Part shown: in pieces, positions 47,515 to 61,535 of the stretch
Layout of the letters: each line of letters begins with the position of its first letter
How positions within the stretch are numbered: position 1 is the stretch's first letter
DNA from: Manihot esculenta
Lineage: Eukaryota > Streptophyta > Magnoliopsida > Malpighiales > Euphorbiaceae
Assembly: GCF_001659605.2 (NCBI RefSeq)
Contig: NC_035163.2
Coordinates: 29,848,158 to 29,912,157 of the forward strand
Direction: 5' to 3'
Length of the DNA stretch: 64,000 nucleotides
The notes under the pieces: generated by a model
Told to the model about the DNA's origin: nothing
The model's database searches: none
Seen by the model: the letters and a program-made list of their open reading frames with translations, nothing else
Position numbers and translations under genes: made by a program

Positions 47515-48748
47515 CCAAGGCTTAAAAGATGCGCATTGGCAGTGGCCTAATGATCAACGAAGCTTAAACCTTTGTATGTTTTATAATTTGGTTCAAGTAT
47601 TTGAATTTAGCAATTTATTCTGATTCTAGGATTTAATTGCAGTTATATCCTTCGCATTGGTCAAATATTTGATATTTCCTAATAAGTGGTGAAGAAATTT
47701 GGTTAGATAATAGGATGTAGAATACATCCTCTAAGCGACTGACACTAGCAATGGGAGAATACACATTAAAAATGGAAAATTGACGTAGAGAATAATCTCT
47801 AAGTGCTTTGGTTGTATGTTACTTGTATGATAATAATTACATGGATTTGATCACTGCCATATATCCATATTTTTGCTCATGAGACGGTTTCAAATGTTAC
47901 ACTTAAAACTGTGTCTTCTATAAAAGACTTTATGTTTTAATGAATGAAATATATCTTTGATAAGAAAAAAAAAATATCATATGTTATCTTTTTATTTGGA
48001 GTGTGGGGAAGCATGCCTTCTCATACATCTTATTTTAGCACCAGTTTTCACTTTTATTTTTCATAACGGGTTCCCACTTAAAGAATCCAGTAAATTCTTT
48101 CATATCAATCATAACTAAATATGAAAATGATTATGCCTAATGAAAAGTAACACAAAAATAATTAATTAACAATAAAATTATGACATACAGAAAACCACAT
48201 CCACAAGAAGTAATATTTATAATAAAACATAACCTCACAAATTTCACCGGCAAATAAAAATTTTCATATATGAACATAAAATCATTAAAGATTTCCCTCA
48301 TGACATTTACAAATATCTTTCTATGCATGTAATATCTTCCTATGCATGTTCCCAAAATTTATCACACTTCCAAGTAACTTTTCTTTTCAACTTTCTATCT
48401 GCTGATATCCGGTTTATAAATCATATGAACAATAAATGCTATATAAATTTAACTATAGCTTGCAAGAATCTGCACGAAGCTACTCTTATCATTGAAAGAG
48501 TTAGCCTCATTATGCACCCAGCTATATTTATAAGTTACATTTGGAGATAAAGAATCTATATCAGACCAACTTGAACCCAAACCGCTGGCTGGTCTGATAC
48601 CAATTTGAACCGTTAGGGCAGTAAGGAGGTTGATTTCTCTACTCCCACCGGTACAGCATTAAAAAAACAAGGAAAGAATGAACGATTTTAGCTAATACTT
48701 TGTCCATCTTCCATCAAGTAAGTGGTAGTAGTAGATGATGAGAGTAGT
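47515..48748. other. Convergent 3' region, PPR and SUV3
   Basis: 1.2 kb of AT-rich DNA between two facing stop codons. The small open frames here are AT-driven and unconvincing. No other feature is seen. Confidence 0.5.
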
Positions 48749-51700
48749 TCACAGATAGCGCCTCACATTTTTGGACGATAAGGAGGTTGATACATTACGT
48801 GATCGTAACCTTTTTGCTGTTGGCCTTTGCCATCCCAGTCTTTCAAGGAACTGCTCAATTAACCTGCAAAGTGTGCCTAACAATAAGATTACAAGCTAAA
48901 TGAAACAGACGTAATAAGGTTTAATCACACTCACAGGCTGCAGAGAGATTTTTGAGAAGCTGCCAGCTCACGGTCTGGAAAGAAATCCTCCAATCGGAAA
49001 CTCAACCAAATATAGAGATCCAACACCTTCAATTGTGCCAAGAAAGGGATAATCCATGAACAAATAAATCTAGTTAACAATTGAATATGGACTCCAGTAC
49101 ATCTTCATTTTAAAACTCAACTAGAAGAAATTTAAAACACTTCTATATAAAATAAAAGTGATTTTTCCATGATAAATTCTCTCAGGATTTAAGATTCACT
49201 GATTAAATAATGAATTTCATGTGCTCGAAGACACCTTCCCACGATTTCTATTTGGTTTATGCACCTTTCCCTAAGAATTTTAATAGCAAATAAACTGACC
49301 TTGTGAATAGATTCAAGCTCCTCAAGGTTAGATTGTGTCTTTGGCACCATAAGTGTCCCAGGTGTAAATATTTCTTTAAGACGGACAATGCCTTTCTTTG
49401 CATAGTTCTCGGCGAACTGATCCATCGAACATAATTATTTGATTCACTATTCCCATACAACAAACCATATCTGATTTAAATATATAACCACAGTTTACCT
49501 GTGTAAGACCCTGAGATGAGATCTCATCGTTCATGTCAACTGGGCTGCACATGAAGAAATATTAATAAATCTGAAACCCAAGATAAGTATTGAAATTTAT
49601 TACCCTAAATAGTATGACTGAACAATTTTAGCCAGTGAAAAGTGTCAAGGAAACTAATTAATCATATAAACAACTAAGGAGAAAGCTACAATTAACCACT
49701 TTGCTGTTGGTGGAGGGTGAAGTGTGACTACCTGATACAGAAAAGGTACTTATCATGCAGTGAAAGAGGCATTTCATCGATAAAGGCAGCAACTTTCTGA
49801 TGCCAAACATTTTGGATAAATTAGACATTATGGTCATTATAAATTCAAAGACAACAAAAAAGAAGAGAGGGAAAGAGGAGGGAGACAGAGCAGGGGGATG
49901 TGATATCAATCTTATGTTACTAACAAGAATAGGGAAGTTGTATATGTTGGTACAGTTTTTTGGTTTCAAGGTGATTTGGGGAATCTGACATTTATTAGAT
50001 TGGGAAAAATATGCAATCTGCAGGAAAATCCACGACCTATAATTTTGGTTCCTCATTATATTACAAGTCATAATCTTATGAAAAGTATTAAGCAAATTTC
50101 GTGCATAACTAAGTTATTTGAAGTCAAGAACCAAAAAAAAAAAAAAAATTGTAACTTTGCAAGAAAGGACAGCAACTGTATCACAAGTCTATGCTAAAAC
50201 TATCCATACAATGGAAAGGTTGTAGTATTTGACCTCTCCAAACACCACAATACCAGTTGTGAGATCTCCAATCAACAAGAAAATGCAATGTCATTGAAGA
50301 ATTTTTATGGACAAAGCAATGTCATTATTTCAGGCTGACATGAGAAGCCAATTCCATTATGATGTTTTAAATTTAAGAAATGAACTTTATTGTAAATGTC
50401 ATACAACTATTTACTAATGAAACTTATTTCTTTGCTTTGAAAGAAGCATACATCTGTCTTCTGCTAATAGGAAAGGAAACAAGACAAAGAGATGCATACC
50501 AACATTTCCGCACAATCGGCAATGAAATAATTTGGAGACAATTTGGCATTCTCTAAAAAATGTTCCTGCATCAATTTTTTTTTTTTTTTGGTGGGGGGGG
50601 TGTGGGGTTGAGGGGGAGAGTCAGAGAGACTAAATGAATATCAAACAGCATAGCAAAAAAAATGTAGTAGTCTCAACAATTAAGCCTAAATTATGAATAA
50701 AACCTGTAGCATAAGAAAGTCAAAGACTTATGACACCATATCTTTGTTTCAGATTTACATGAGCAAAATAGACTCAAATGAATATAGAGTTTAAAAATAA
50801 AATAAAACTAGAGTTTCTTGTAGGTCATAAATATATGTAAATGATCTGCAAAGCAGAATATCCTACTATAAGAGAGAAGTTTTTTCTTTAAAGTATGCTG
50901 AAATCCAGCGTGAGCAAGAGAAAGGACAGAAACATTTCATTTAGCAGAATTATCTTTAAACAACTCTGCATTCACATCTATAGAGAAGAAAACTTTCCTA
51001 ACACTACAAGAGAAAACTTAAATTTAGCTGCACCAGAAGAAAGTGGGAACGTTTTGCTGTTTGCTGCTATTAAATGTGCAAGTGAGACATAGATCGATAG
51101 TATATTAAATGATAAATCCAGTATAATTAAACAAAGAAGGTTATACAGTAACCTACCAATATTTGGTATATGCCACTTTTTGGGTGTAACCTTGAATACA
51201 TATACATGAGATCAAAAGTAGGGAACAGTCCAGCAGTCTGCAGTGTACAAATCACTCAAATTTAGAACAAGCAACATGATAATGGCATGAGATAAAACAA
51301 AATTTTTTTGCTTCATTGCTATTTGCTAATCACCTCCAGATTGGGAGATGGAGATTCCAGTGATGAATGAAGTAAGGACAGATCATCTGCATGCAGACAA
51401 GTCACCTCTCCAACAGGAAATTTTGATCTGTACCTTCCAGCTCGCCCTGCAAATATAATATATAAAACTGAAGGGAAAGGACTACACTAAATTCTAACTC
51501 AACTCAGTTCAACTAAGACTTAACTAGCTAGAAGGTTTACTTGTATGCTAACGCACGAAATCCCAACAATTCAAGGGGAAAATTAAAAAATTGACTAGGC
51601 TAGAAAACAATGATTTGCAACCATGCATACGGACATTGGCAACATATCAACTACATTATGGCAAATAATTATATCGCAACAACATAACATGGCAAGCACA

Positions 51701-54700
51701 TGCTTAACCACCTACCTATTGCTCAGTCCTTACAATGACTTCAAAACCGTAAAATGGTAACAAAAAGGCCAAAGTTTTATGCATAAATTGTTACAAATTA
51801 TAATAAGGCCAAAATTCTACCAAGATGTTATTCCCCACTTTAAGCATGCACAATAACATACCTGCTATTTGTTTAACCTCTGGAACTGTTAGATCCCGCA
51901 TCTCAACACCATCAAACTTTTTCATTGTTGAAAATATGATTCTAGAAATGTTCAAGTTAAGGCCCATCCCAATGGCATCACTAGCCACTAGAACATCAAA
52001 TTCACTGCTAGCATCATTGAACATGGTTGCCTGCCATCCCACAGAACATATTAGTCCAGCCACTCCTAATAGTATAGATGTCGTAGAACAAATAACACAT
52101 AAGTACCACCTAGCTGCATATAGATTTTATAATCTTTGAATCATAGGCTATAATATATATTTTAATTGAAAAAAGGGTTTGCATGGAAGGAACTACTGAC
52201 AACTATCCAAAAAAAGATGTCTCAAATCTCAATAGGCTGAAGATAGATCCATATATAATACTTCACTGTATGGGAGATCAATTACATAATAAACATAGAG
52301 ATTGATAATAGCAAAATTAAAAATGCATGCAGAAATGAGTTATGTGAGAACCCATTTGGAGTTTATTTGACTTTATATCTGAGAGGTAAACAAAGATTCT
52401 CAAAAGAAAGAAATAACATGCACCTGTCTTGTTCTAGTTTCAGGTGGCAGTGAACCGTAAACTACAGAACAAAGATGCTTTCCTGCACTTTCAATTTTTT
52501 TCTAGCAGAAATGAATAGGATAAAAAGAAAAGTCAGTAGACCAATCAAAGTTTACATTTCTAACAATCTAATATTAAGTAATATGCACAACATATAAGAA
52601 TATCTAAATAAACTCCACCCCAAGATTACTAAGTTAGCCCTTAATTTTCATTCTTGAGTTTCAATACTCAGCATTAAGATATTAGCACCAAAGGCTAAAG
52701 CATTTCTTCCTACTTCAATCCTTCAAGCCGAAGAGCAAGATGCTAAGAACAAAAATAGATGATAAGCTATGAAAACCCTTCAGTTCAGTCGTCATGCAAA
52801 TGAGAGACTGCTTCCAAGTTAGGCAGTTTGTGGTGTTACATTACAGCTTTCAGTAGACTGAGGTACTTTTCCCAGAGGTATACATCTTATTCTTTCTTCT
52901 TTCTAGTCCACAATCTGGAGTGCACTAGGTGGAGTTATCAGAATAATCATCTTTCAACTAGCTTAAAGGCAATGCCTGAATCCTAGGCAGCTAAAAAGCC
53001 TGCAGGACTTAGTATCTCCAGAAAAAAAAAAAAAATTGGAGATGTAATATATGCAATGGTTGAAATAGCAAAATGACCTCAATTAATTCCTCCATCTGAA
53101 GGACTCTCAAGCAGCAATCTTACCAAAGCAATACCTCTGTGGCACCCAACAACATTGGAATCTGCCTAAATCTGAATGATGTAGACTCTTATCCATTTAA
53201 GTAATTTTGTTTCTCCTTTTGCCTTTGCCAATACAAGCTCAAGTTTTTTGTTCCTCATATTACCAAACTCCTTGTCACATATATGTTTCATTCTCCACCC
53301 AGGCGGAAACTCTAAAGTGCAGTTATCTACATTCACAAAATCAAGTCACAGTTCTAAGTTTTACAATCATCCTAACGGCTAAAACCATCTCAGTTTTAAC
53401 CAACAGATTGACACAGCCTGATGGGGAGTGGTATAGCATACTTGCTGAGTGGCCTAATCAGAATACCAAGAAGTAATTAACATTAACATTGCCCTCCATT
53501 CTTTCTTCTCTGCCAAACAATGCATGTCGTTAGTTACAAACTTTTAATTTGTTTTAAAGATTATCCAACGGCAAGATTACAGAATTTTATTCAAGAGTAA
53601 ATAATCAAACATGAAAAAAAAATGGAGGTGCAAGAGAAAATGACAGTGTAACCACTAGTATGCAGCTAAAAAGGATTCATATTTCTTTTTCTTTAGGGTG
53701 GTGTTGGGTGGAGAAGGGGGGAAAAGATTTGAAATAGTATCTAACCTTCATCCTGTAGATCTCACGACGCGAAAATGCTACAATGCAGTCACCTGTTTGT
53801 ATATTCCAGAAGGACCCAAGAGGTTTCTTTAATGGAACTAATGGTGAAAGTCTCTCATAGTATTCAACCTGAGGTATCAGAAATACAAAAAAAGGTTTAG
53901 AAATTCAGTAACATGATGTTTTACGGAACAGCATTAAATGAACTCATATTTACAGCATTCAATAATCAATTCCTTGATAATTACAAAGTTACTTGCACCA
54001 ACAGACATGATTTCAGATCAGACCTTCAATTTTCTGGGTGAAGTATCTACCAATTAAATGAAGTCTGATATAGTTTGCTGCAATATGTGCTTCCTTCCTA
54101 GAGGAAGAGATTTCTATAGCCATAATTCACACCAGGCACCATAATTTTGATTCATGTCACCAAAAATATTAATGTCTTTCAACTTATTATAAAAGGATTA
54201 AATCAAAGAAGACATCACATAAAATTAGCATTTCTCTCAGAAAGCAGTCTTGTGAAGAAAAACAGCTAATAGGGCATGAAATGAAGGTAATATGACTAAA
54301 TAAATTTATGCTTTCTTATCCGTGTGGTCTTTAGTCCACACAGTTGAAACTTGAAAGATTAATCTGAATGTAATATACTACATAGCTAATACCCTGACAA
54401 AGTAAAAGAAGCAAAAGATAGTCTGAATATGCATTGCAAAGAATTATGTTACCTTGACATCATCATCAGTAACCTTGAGTATTTCCTCGATAAGGGAAAC
54501 AGCAGCTGGATCCCCACAAAGATGAAGTTCATCAGCAGAAATTCCTAAAAGAGCACGTGTAAATGAGAACCCTCTCGTCTTACACCCCAACATCTGAAGA
54601 GAAACTAGAAAATACCAGAAATTAGAAATCCACTAATGCTCAAGTAAAACAACCTGATACCCATATATCTTCATCATGAGATTCACCACACAAATTGTAA

Positions 54701-57434
54701 TCTGCCAATGAGCTTCTAAGGTATCTTAAATTACATAGCACTATAACTGCATATCTTGAGATCAAAATTATCCCAAATTGTTTTGATATTGAAAATGGTA
54801 AAGTTATGCACTGAATAGTTAAAGAACTTGAAAATTAAACTGATGCAGAAAATAAGAGAACTCCATATGGGAATTAGATAAATGATTTTGGCAAATGTAT
54901 TAGATAATTTTGGCAAATTACATTATAAAATTAGTAATTGTTTTAGTAAAAAAATATTATTCGGTAGTTTTTATAGTTCTGATGAAGTGGGAGGAGTTGT
55001 ATGTTTACAGGTCTTTAGTTAGTTTCGTTTTGAGAGTTATATTAATAATATTAGTCAACATAGGAATAAAGGAGGATCTCTACTTAGGAAGTCCAAATTT
55101 CACAAGGAATTGGAGTCCTACTCGGTAAAATTTCACGATCAACTTTTGAGTCTTACCTATGCTTGCTAAGCATTAGCATTCAAAATTTCAGTCAAGACAG
55201 ATTAGAGGAATTTATGCTTTCGTTTCATGAGCCATCTGAACTGATACAATTCAAACCCTAGAAAGAGCTAGGATTTTTTTAAAGGAGTAATTCCAAGCTC
55301 TTACTTGGTGTGAGGCTAATAGTTCCTTTTTTTTCTATTTTTCCTTATTTTCTCAAAAGTAATTAGATCCACTACTACTAATGTAGTCATATTTTCATTC
55401 TAATTTTCTACACGCCCCAACCCTAATCTGTAAAAACCTATTCCTCCTCTTCATTTGGTTTAGCATTACCTCAACTCCTAATGTATGTATTCCATTCCGT
55501 CACTTATAGTTATACAGTTATACCAAAATAACACAGGTATTATCAGTTTTTAAGATACAAAGACAATAAGACCTTTTAGGGAAATTAAATTTATTAAAGG
55601 CTAAAAAAAGGTAAAGTAAAATCCCCTCCCCCATGAAGAAACAACAAAGTAAACCAGATTATCAATATTAAATTATAGAGACCAAATTGAGCTAGCATGT
55701 ATGAGGACTAGACAGATATGGAATCTGTAATCACAGAAAATAATTTACAGATGTTTCAAATTAAAATAATTACAGAACTAGCATATGTTATTCCAAAAGG
55801 ATGTTTGTATTTCATTTTATGTGCTCCAATTGGGAATTTCAACAGAGCATAAGATTCATATATTTATTTAGACAATATGATGTGAAATAAATCTTCCAAT
55901 TAGTCGAACATTTCACCTGAATTTCATCAACAACAGCACAACTGTAATCGGAAGTTACATCAGCCATTTCAACTGTCACAGCCTTGTGCTTTGCACCATC
56001 AACTTCCTCTCTTTCCTGCCCTGTTATTAGGTCACATGGAACATTTGCCTTATTCAACCTTTTTGCCACCTCCCATGCCAACAACCTCAAAGGACCACAA
56101 TATATGCCTACCACACGACAAAACCAATGCAAAGAGTTGACATGTATCAGAAATTCAACATGTGCTCTGTCTTATTTTTCAGAATGGTTTGGATAATAAC
56201 ATCAGCAACAGTATACCAGAAGGACTTGATTCTAGTTGCTTCAAAGCATTATGCGTTTTACCACTGTTTGTGGGGCCCACGTGCAGAATAACCTTGCGAC
56301 GCTTTTTTCGAGCCTTTGGGTACCATGTATGAGGAGAACTGCACTGGCCAAAAAAACCTTGGTTAATAGGATATTGACCAGAAGAACAAAGATAAAAGCA
56401 ATTTTATTGATTAACTTGAATTTGTAAACCAGAAGCAGTAGATCATCTTCTTCTTTGTTAAGAAAATGTCCGAGTCATTTAAATGAACAAACTCATTGAA
56501 GACAACCTAACAAAATATATACATTTGTTTTAATTGAACTAAACTAACAATCTCTTTCTAAATTATAGGATCATAATTACTTAGCTAGGAGTTCTAAATT
56601 ATCATGTAAAAATATAACCTATCTTAATTTAAAGGTCCAAAAAATAAAAAGAAAAAGTGGAATCAATGAATAATTTATAATCTACTCCAAAAATATGATG
56701 AATAAAAGTACACCTCTTTTTGCTTAAAAACATCAATCAGACAAAATGGGCAGGCTTAACATATATAACATGGATGGATTAAATTTCTAATGTCGCAAAA
56801 GCAATTGCATTTCCCATGAAAAAAACTACATTCAGTATCAGCAAGAAGTTCTCTTACGTCAAGTCCGTAAAATCAAACTTCGTCGTACCACTGCCACTGC
56901 TATATTCTCTCAACAAATCAAAGACACCAAGTAAAGTTCCATGCTTCAATTTCGAATGCAGCTGATAGGTGTCCAAGTTGTCTGCTAAATATTTAAGCGG
57001 AATACAAAGTTAAGTTTGCAATATATCCATCAAGAACACATTGCGTCATCCAAGTCAGATCAAAATTCGAGTAGCCACTTCATTCAAATAAATGATCAAA
57101 TATAACAAACGTCTTCCCACCAATGTTAATAAGCATTCACTGTTAAAAAATAAAAATCAAATATTCTCCAATTTGACTTATCTCTTATCTCACATTGCTT
57201 CATTGAGGAGTACAGAATGATTTTCTTTCAAAAAAAGAAAAAGAAATCAAGAACCAATGATTTGCCTCATTTACAATTCTGCAACAAGCAAAGAATAGGA
57301 TTCCAGAGGCTACACTAATAACTCTGCTCAAATTCAACGAAAACGAAAATAAAAAAACTGGAACCTTTTGGAAGGCGAGAAATCCCAACAGCTGAAAACT
57401 TTCTATGGCAAAAACGAAGGAACAAAGCAGCCAT
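48749..57434 (-). CDS. SUV3: Mitochondrial ATP-dependent RNA helicase SUV3
   Basis: Sixteen coding exons, gene order 57434-57365, 56981-56858, 56338-56217, 56107-55917, 54593-54453, 53868-53746, 52501-52424, 52030-51862, 51446-51334, 51237-51157, 50565-50500, 49796-49732, 49544-49499, 49416-49300, 49026-48935 and 48863-48749, join with matching phases to 570 aa, almost the length of Arabidopsis SUV3. The N-terminus [19 protein letters not shown] looks like a mitochondrial presequence. Helicase motifs are Walker A GPTNSGKT (86-93), DEIQ (166-169), SDAIGMGLN before motif VI, and QIAGRAGR (337-344). The C-terminal part ([14 protein letters not shown] [20 protein letters not shown], then [12 protein letters not shown]) matches the SUV3 C-terminal domain. 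SUV3 unwinds RNA in the mitochondrial matrix, with an exoribonuclease in other eukaryotes. It ends in a basic tail. No frame break or missing motif was seen. Confidence 0.95.
54910..55560. repeat. Possible element in SUV3 intron 4
   Basis: Intron 4 (54594-55916) is much longer than its neighbours. Around 54880-54920 there is a short tandem duplication (TTAGATAA...TTTTGGCAAAT twice). The following sequence (GAAGTGGGAGGAGTTGT near 54985 to GGAGTCCTACTCGG near 55120) reads like LTR-type DNA rather than unique intron. No coding remnant or clear ends are visible, so this is tentative. Confidence 0.25.
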
Positions 57435-57760
57435 CCTCTCAGCGTTTTTCTTTTGCCGTTTGGTTGAACAACGAATGCTGAGTGTTGCAGGTGACCAAAA
57501 TCACTGCTTTGGAATTGAAACAGAAAAGGGAACAGAAATATGAAACACGAAATCGTTGTGTCATATAAAAAGCGCAATAAGGAAATCGTAGGACAAGATG
57601 CGGGTCAATTGGACACTCAAAGCCAAAAGCTGCGAGAAACTATACTTGATTCTCGGAGATGAGCATGTTACCTTCGGCTTCGCCGTTCAGCGAGCGCATT
57701 AATTTGCGAACGTAGCATGTGCCCACGAGTTTTGGGTTTGTTTTTCAATTTTATTGCAAA
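57435..57760 (-). promoter_or_regulatory. SUV3 5' leader with a 16-codon upstream ORF
   Basis: An ATG at 57718 starts a small ORF of 16 codons ending at 57668. A consensus donor CGAAG|GTAACATG follows at 57672/57671. Two acceptors lie downstream: AAAGCAG (exon from 57503) after a good pyrimidine tract, and CACTCAG (exon from about 57483). Use of the first leaves the 57434 ATG as the start. Use of the second would fuse the small ORF in frame, adding a basic N-terminal extension of about 32 residues. Transcripts would decide. Confidence 0.45.
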
Positions 57761-57818
57761 CTTTTCCTTTCATCTGAACCTACGTGTCCGGCCCTGGCCC
57801 CATATTTAATATAGCAAG

Positions 57819-57904
57819 GCCCAATTTGAGCCCGATGTTCTGAATCTTCGAACGAACAATCAAAAGCTAAAATTTAATGGTAATGCTGGATAGGATCAGG
57901 CCCA
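57819..57904 (-). promoter_or_regulatory. Paired site II elements upstream of SUV3
   Basis: TGGGCC on the SUV3 strand occurs at 57819-57824 and 57899-57904. TGGGCC/Y site II elements, recognised by TCP factors, are over-represented upstream of plant nuclear genes for mitochondrial proteins, which fits the product. Binding is not shown here. Confidence 0.5.
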
Positions 57905-59471
57905 ATGCTTTGCTTTGCTTGGTTCAGCTCTTCATGGACGACAGGAACTGAAAAGCATAAAGAAAACTTGATGATTTGACAGGCAATATGGAAGGCACAC
58001 CACACATGTCAAATGCAAGTCAGTGAGTGGCTATTGTGTCCCATTAGGCCATTACCCATTTGCTGATTTTTCTGATCTTGTGCTCTCAACCAGTAATCAC
58101 CTTATCATATTTACATTTATTCAAAACATTATTCTCGATCCTACTCCATTAATATGACAATCTTACATAGCTTCTAGCTTGGCTACCCTAAAATGAGATG
58201 GAGAAAGAGAGAAAAAAAAATGTCCAAATCACAAAAAAATACATATATGATTGTGAAGAGAAGGTTGGATATACATGGATGGGATTCTAATAAAGCTAAT
58301 GACATGTAAAGAAAGGAAAGTGTCTTAAACTGTTGAATTTGAAAATCAAAAGAGGTGAGAGCAAATTTGCCCTTAAAAACGGATTGAAAACTGTGCCAAA
58401 GAGGAATGGGGTCTCTATCCAAAGCCATCAAAAAGCAAAGAAATCAACCAAAATCTTAAAGAAAATCATCAAAATGGTTCGTATGCATCCTTTGACTGCC
58501 TCGTAAATCTTGATTTAAGCCATGAGATTCACCAAGGAAGGGCTGGAAGGGTACAACTGGAAAAAAAATTATTAAAAGCAAAGTTAAGTAATAAGATGAA
58601 AATCTTCTTGGAATTCTTTATCATGTTTCTTTAACTTTTTTTATATATGTCTTATATGGGTGGCTTTTTCTAATAAATAATTAATAATTTTATTATTAAT
58701 ATTTAAATTATGTCAATAATTTATTTTATCGGTTACGTTTTTAATAATTTCATCGGTAATTTTATTACATAATTTGTAGTTGTGAACTTATAATTATAAT
58801 TTTTTATATAAAATTAGGCCCTTTCTGCTAAAAAAAAAATAAAACAACCATTTTTAAAATTTTAATAATAAAATATTATTTTCATTTTTCAATATTAGAA
58901 ATTTCAAAGTATTTAAAATAAAATTATAATAATTGAATTGATTAAAAAAATAAATATTTTAAAATATATATCATTATATAAAACTATACGTCCTTATATA
59001 ATTAAAATATTAAATTATAATAATTATAATATTTCTAAAAATATGAAATTATTACTTTATGTTTTATTATTAAAATATAAAATAATTTAAAATAAAAATA
59101 TTAAAAATAGTATTTTATTTTTAAAAATATGAAAATTTTAATTTCTGTATTATTCCGACAAATGGAATAATTTGATTTTAAATGCAAATAAGTGTGTAAA
59201 TTGAGCAAAAAACACTAATTTTATCCCAAAATTTAGGGACAAAATTGTGAATTTGTTCTTCTTATTTTTAGAAATTAACTGTCCAAGTAAAAAGAAATAA
59301 ACATATATGGTTTATAGTCTTTTTTTTTTTGCCGAAATCAAATTTTTATTAAAAAGAATATACATATATATTGAGTTAAATATAAAAAAATTTAAAAATT
59401 TAATTCAAAATCTCCTAATCTAATTTTAAAATAGTTACTATCGGAAAGAATTAAATACATGATTATTATTA

Positions 59472-59940
59472 GGAATGAGTAATCGGTCAATTCAGTTTAA
59501 AATCAAATCAAATTGAATAAATTAAAAAATTGAAATTTTAATATTTATGAAAATTGAATCGAATCAAATCGAACCGATTCTAATTAAAAATTAAATCGAA
59601 TTGAATTGAACCAATCTAATTCAGTTTGATAGATTTGAATTTTTAATAAATTTTTTATTTTTATACTTTATTTTTAATAATTTAAAATTTAATTAAAATA
59701 TTTTAATTTTAATATGATCTAAATTTTTTATATTATTAAAAATAATATATTATTATTATTGATTAGTTCGATTTGATTTTTTTAATTTTTTTATTAAAAT
59801 TAAATTGAATTAAAATAATTAAAAATTTTAAAATTAAAAATTAAATTAAATTAAAATAAATAAATAATTAAATTAAATTTTAAATTAATTTAATTCAATA
59901 AATTTTTTTTAATTTAAATTGAATATCACTATGTATAATT
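59472..59940. repeat. Dispersed AT-rich repeat, copy A
   Basis: It starts near AGGAATGAGTAATCGGTCAA and continues with alternating AATTGAAT, AAATCGAA and CCGATT words, ending near TTGAATATCACTATG. It aligns with 61279-61535. The head and the AATCGAATCAAATCGAACC-type core resemble a common plant dispersed repeat that begins GGGGTGAGCA-. No coding capacity. Confidence 0.45.
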
Positions 59941-61278
59941 ATGACTGCTTGATACATATAGAAAGAGATTCGATACCAAAAATTCAAGATGGAGATTAAT
60001 GCGGCAGGCCATCGCAATTAGCAGGCAGTAGCAGACCCATGAGAAGATGGTGTTTCCTGGGATTAGATAGCAAGAGGGAAATGATATATGATATTTTCTA
60101 TTTTGTCATATTGGAACTTAATTTTTCCTAGATATGTAGGCCCCAAAATTTTTAATTTTCCAACGGTTCATTATTTCCCTTTCCTTTGTATCTCCACAAA
60201 AGTTCAAACTCCAACTTTATTCAAAATAATAATTGCAATAATAATTTTTTAAAAATGAAAAATAATATAAACTTTGTATGAAAATTCATATTTTGTCATC
60301 ATTTAAGCAATGAAATCACAACAAATATCTAAGCATCATGAATATTGAATATTTTTTTCTAATTTCTTATTTCCATTTGTCCTTATTATATTAACTTTAT
60401 TGAAAATAATTAAATTACCCGTGATTTGAATAGAATAAATATTTAAGTAAGCATTAATTGTTTAATATATAAAAATTACAATTCAAATATCATTCTCTTT
60501 TTTTTTTTTTTTATCTTAAATAAATTGAAAGGTGTAAATAAAAAGTTTGTATATTACCCTCGTTCCTAAATCCAATTTATTTATTCACGTAGAATCATTT
60601 CACTTAAATCATGTGCCATATCTCATAACTTTCAGATTTCAGTATCATCAAATAATAACAAAAGAAATGTCACAAATTGTAGGGTAGAGCTCTTGGCCTT
60701 AGGATGTGTAATTACCCAAAATGGGCCCATTGCCTTTGATAGAAGACTTCACTTTAACAAATTTAATTGCATTATTCAAACTTCATATTTCAATCATATT
60801 GCTTGAAATGATTTGCAAAGACCCCATCAGAAACCATTTCAACTTATCTTTCTAAAATTCAGACAAGAGGGAACCCACATTAACAACTATTTTCGTGCTG
60901 GTAATTGATCTTTTGGCTGATTACATAACCTTCCATTTCACACCAATGAAACTCCAGTCACTATAACACCTCTAGGAAAATTGCATACATTCCAATTTTC
61001 CAAATTCTTTGACAAAAAAAGAATTTTGAAAATTAAATGTCACAATTTTATAGGAGAAATAATTGTCAAAATTTAAAACTTGGTTTTTTTATTTTTTTAC
61101 TATTTAAAAAAACACTCAGACGTTGAATTTGTATTTGTGAGAAATGGACAAATCAATAAATTTAATTAATAGGAGGATTTCGAGAAAAAATTCTAAAAAT
61201 ACTAAATAAAATTTAATTCCTTTAAAAATATATTTTATTATAAAAATTTAGTCTACTAAATTAAAAATAAATTTTATT

Positions 61279-61535
61279 AGTAGTGTGAGTATTTGATCGA
61301 TTTAATTTAAAATCAAAGTGAATTAAATAAATTAAAATTTTAAATTTTAATATTTAAAAAAATTAAATCAAATCGATTTCAAATAAAAATTAAATCGAAT
61401 TGAACCAGTATAATTTAATTTTTAAATTAAAACTAAAAATTAAACTAAACAGAAATAAATAAAAAATAAATTAAAATTTTAAATTAATTTAATTGAATTG
61501 ATTTTTTCTATTTAAATCGAATACATCTCCTCTCC
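61279..61535. repeat. Dispersed AT-rich repeat, copy B
   Basis: Same family as 59472-59940: TGTGAGTATTTGATCGATTT head, TTTAATTTAAAATCAAA, then AAATCAAATCGATTTC and AAATTAAATCGAATTGAACC, ending near TTTAAATCGAATAC. It is shorter than copy A by roughly 200 bp. Confidence 0.45.

Noticed and set aside
57200..57577. 125-codon hydrophobic - strand frame at the SUV3 5' end
   Set aside because: A different frame running through SUV3 exon 1 and its intron; the 57434 ATG frame gives the presequence and joins in phase with the helicase exons.
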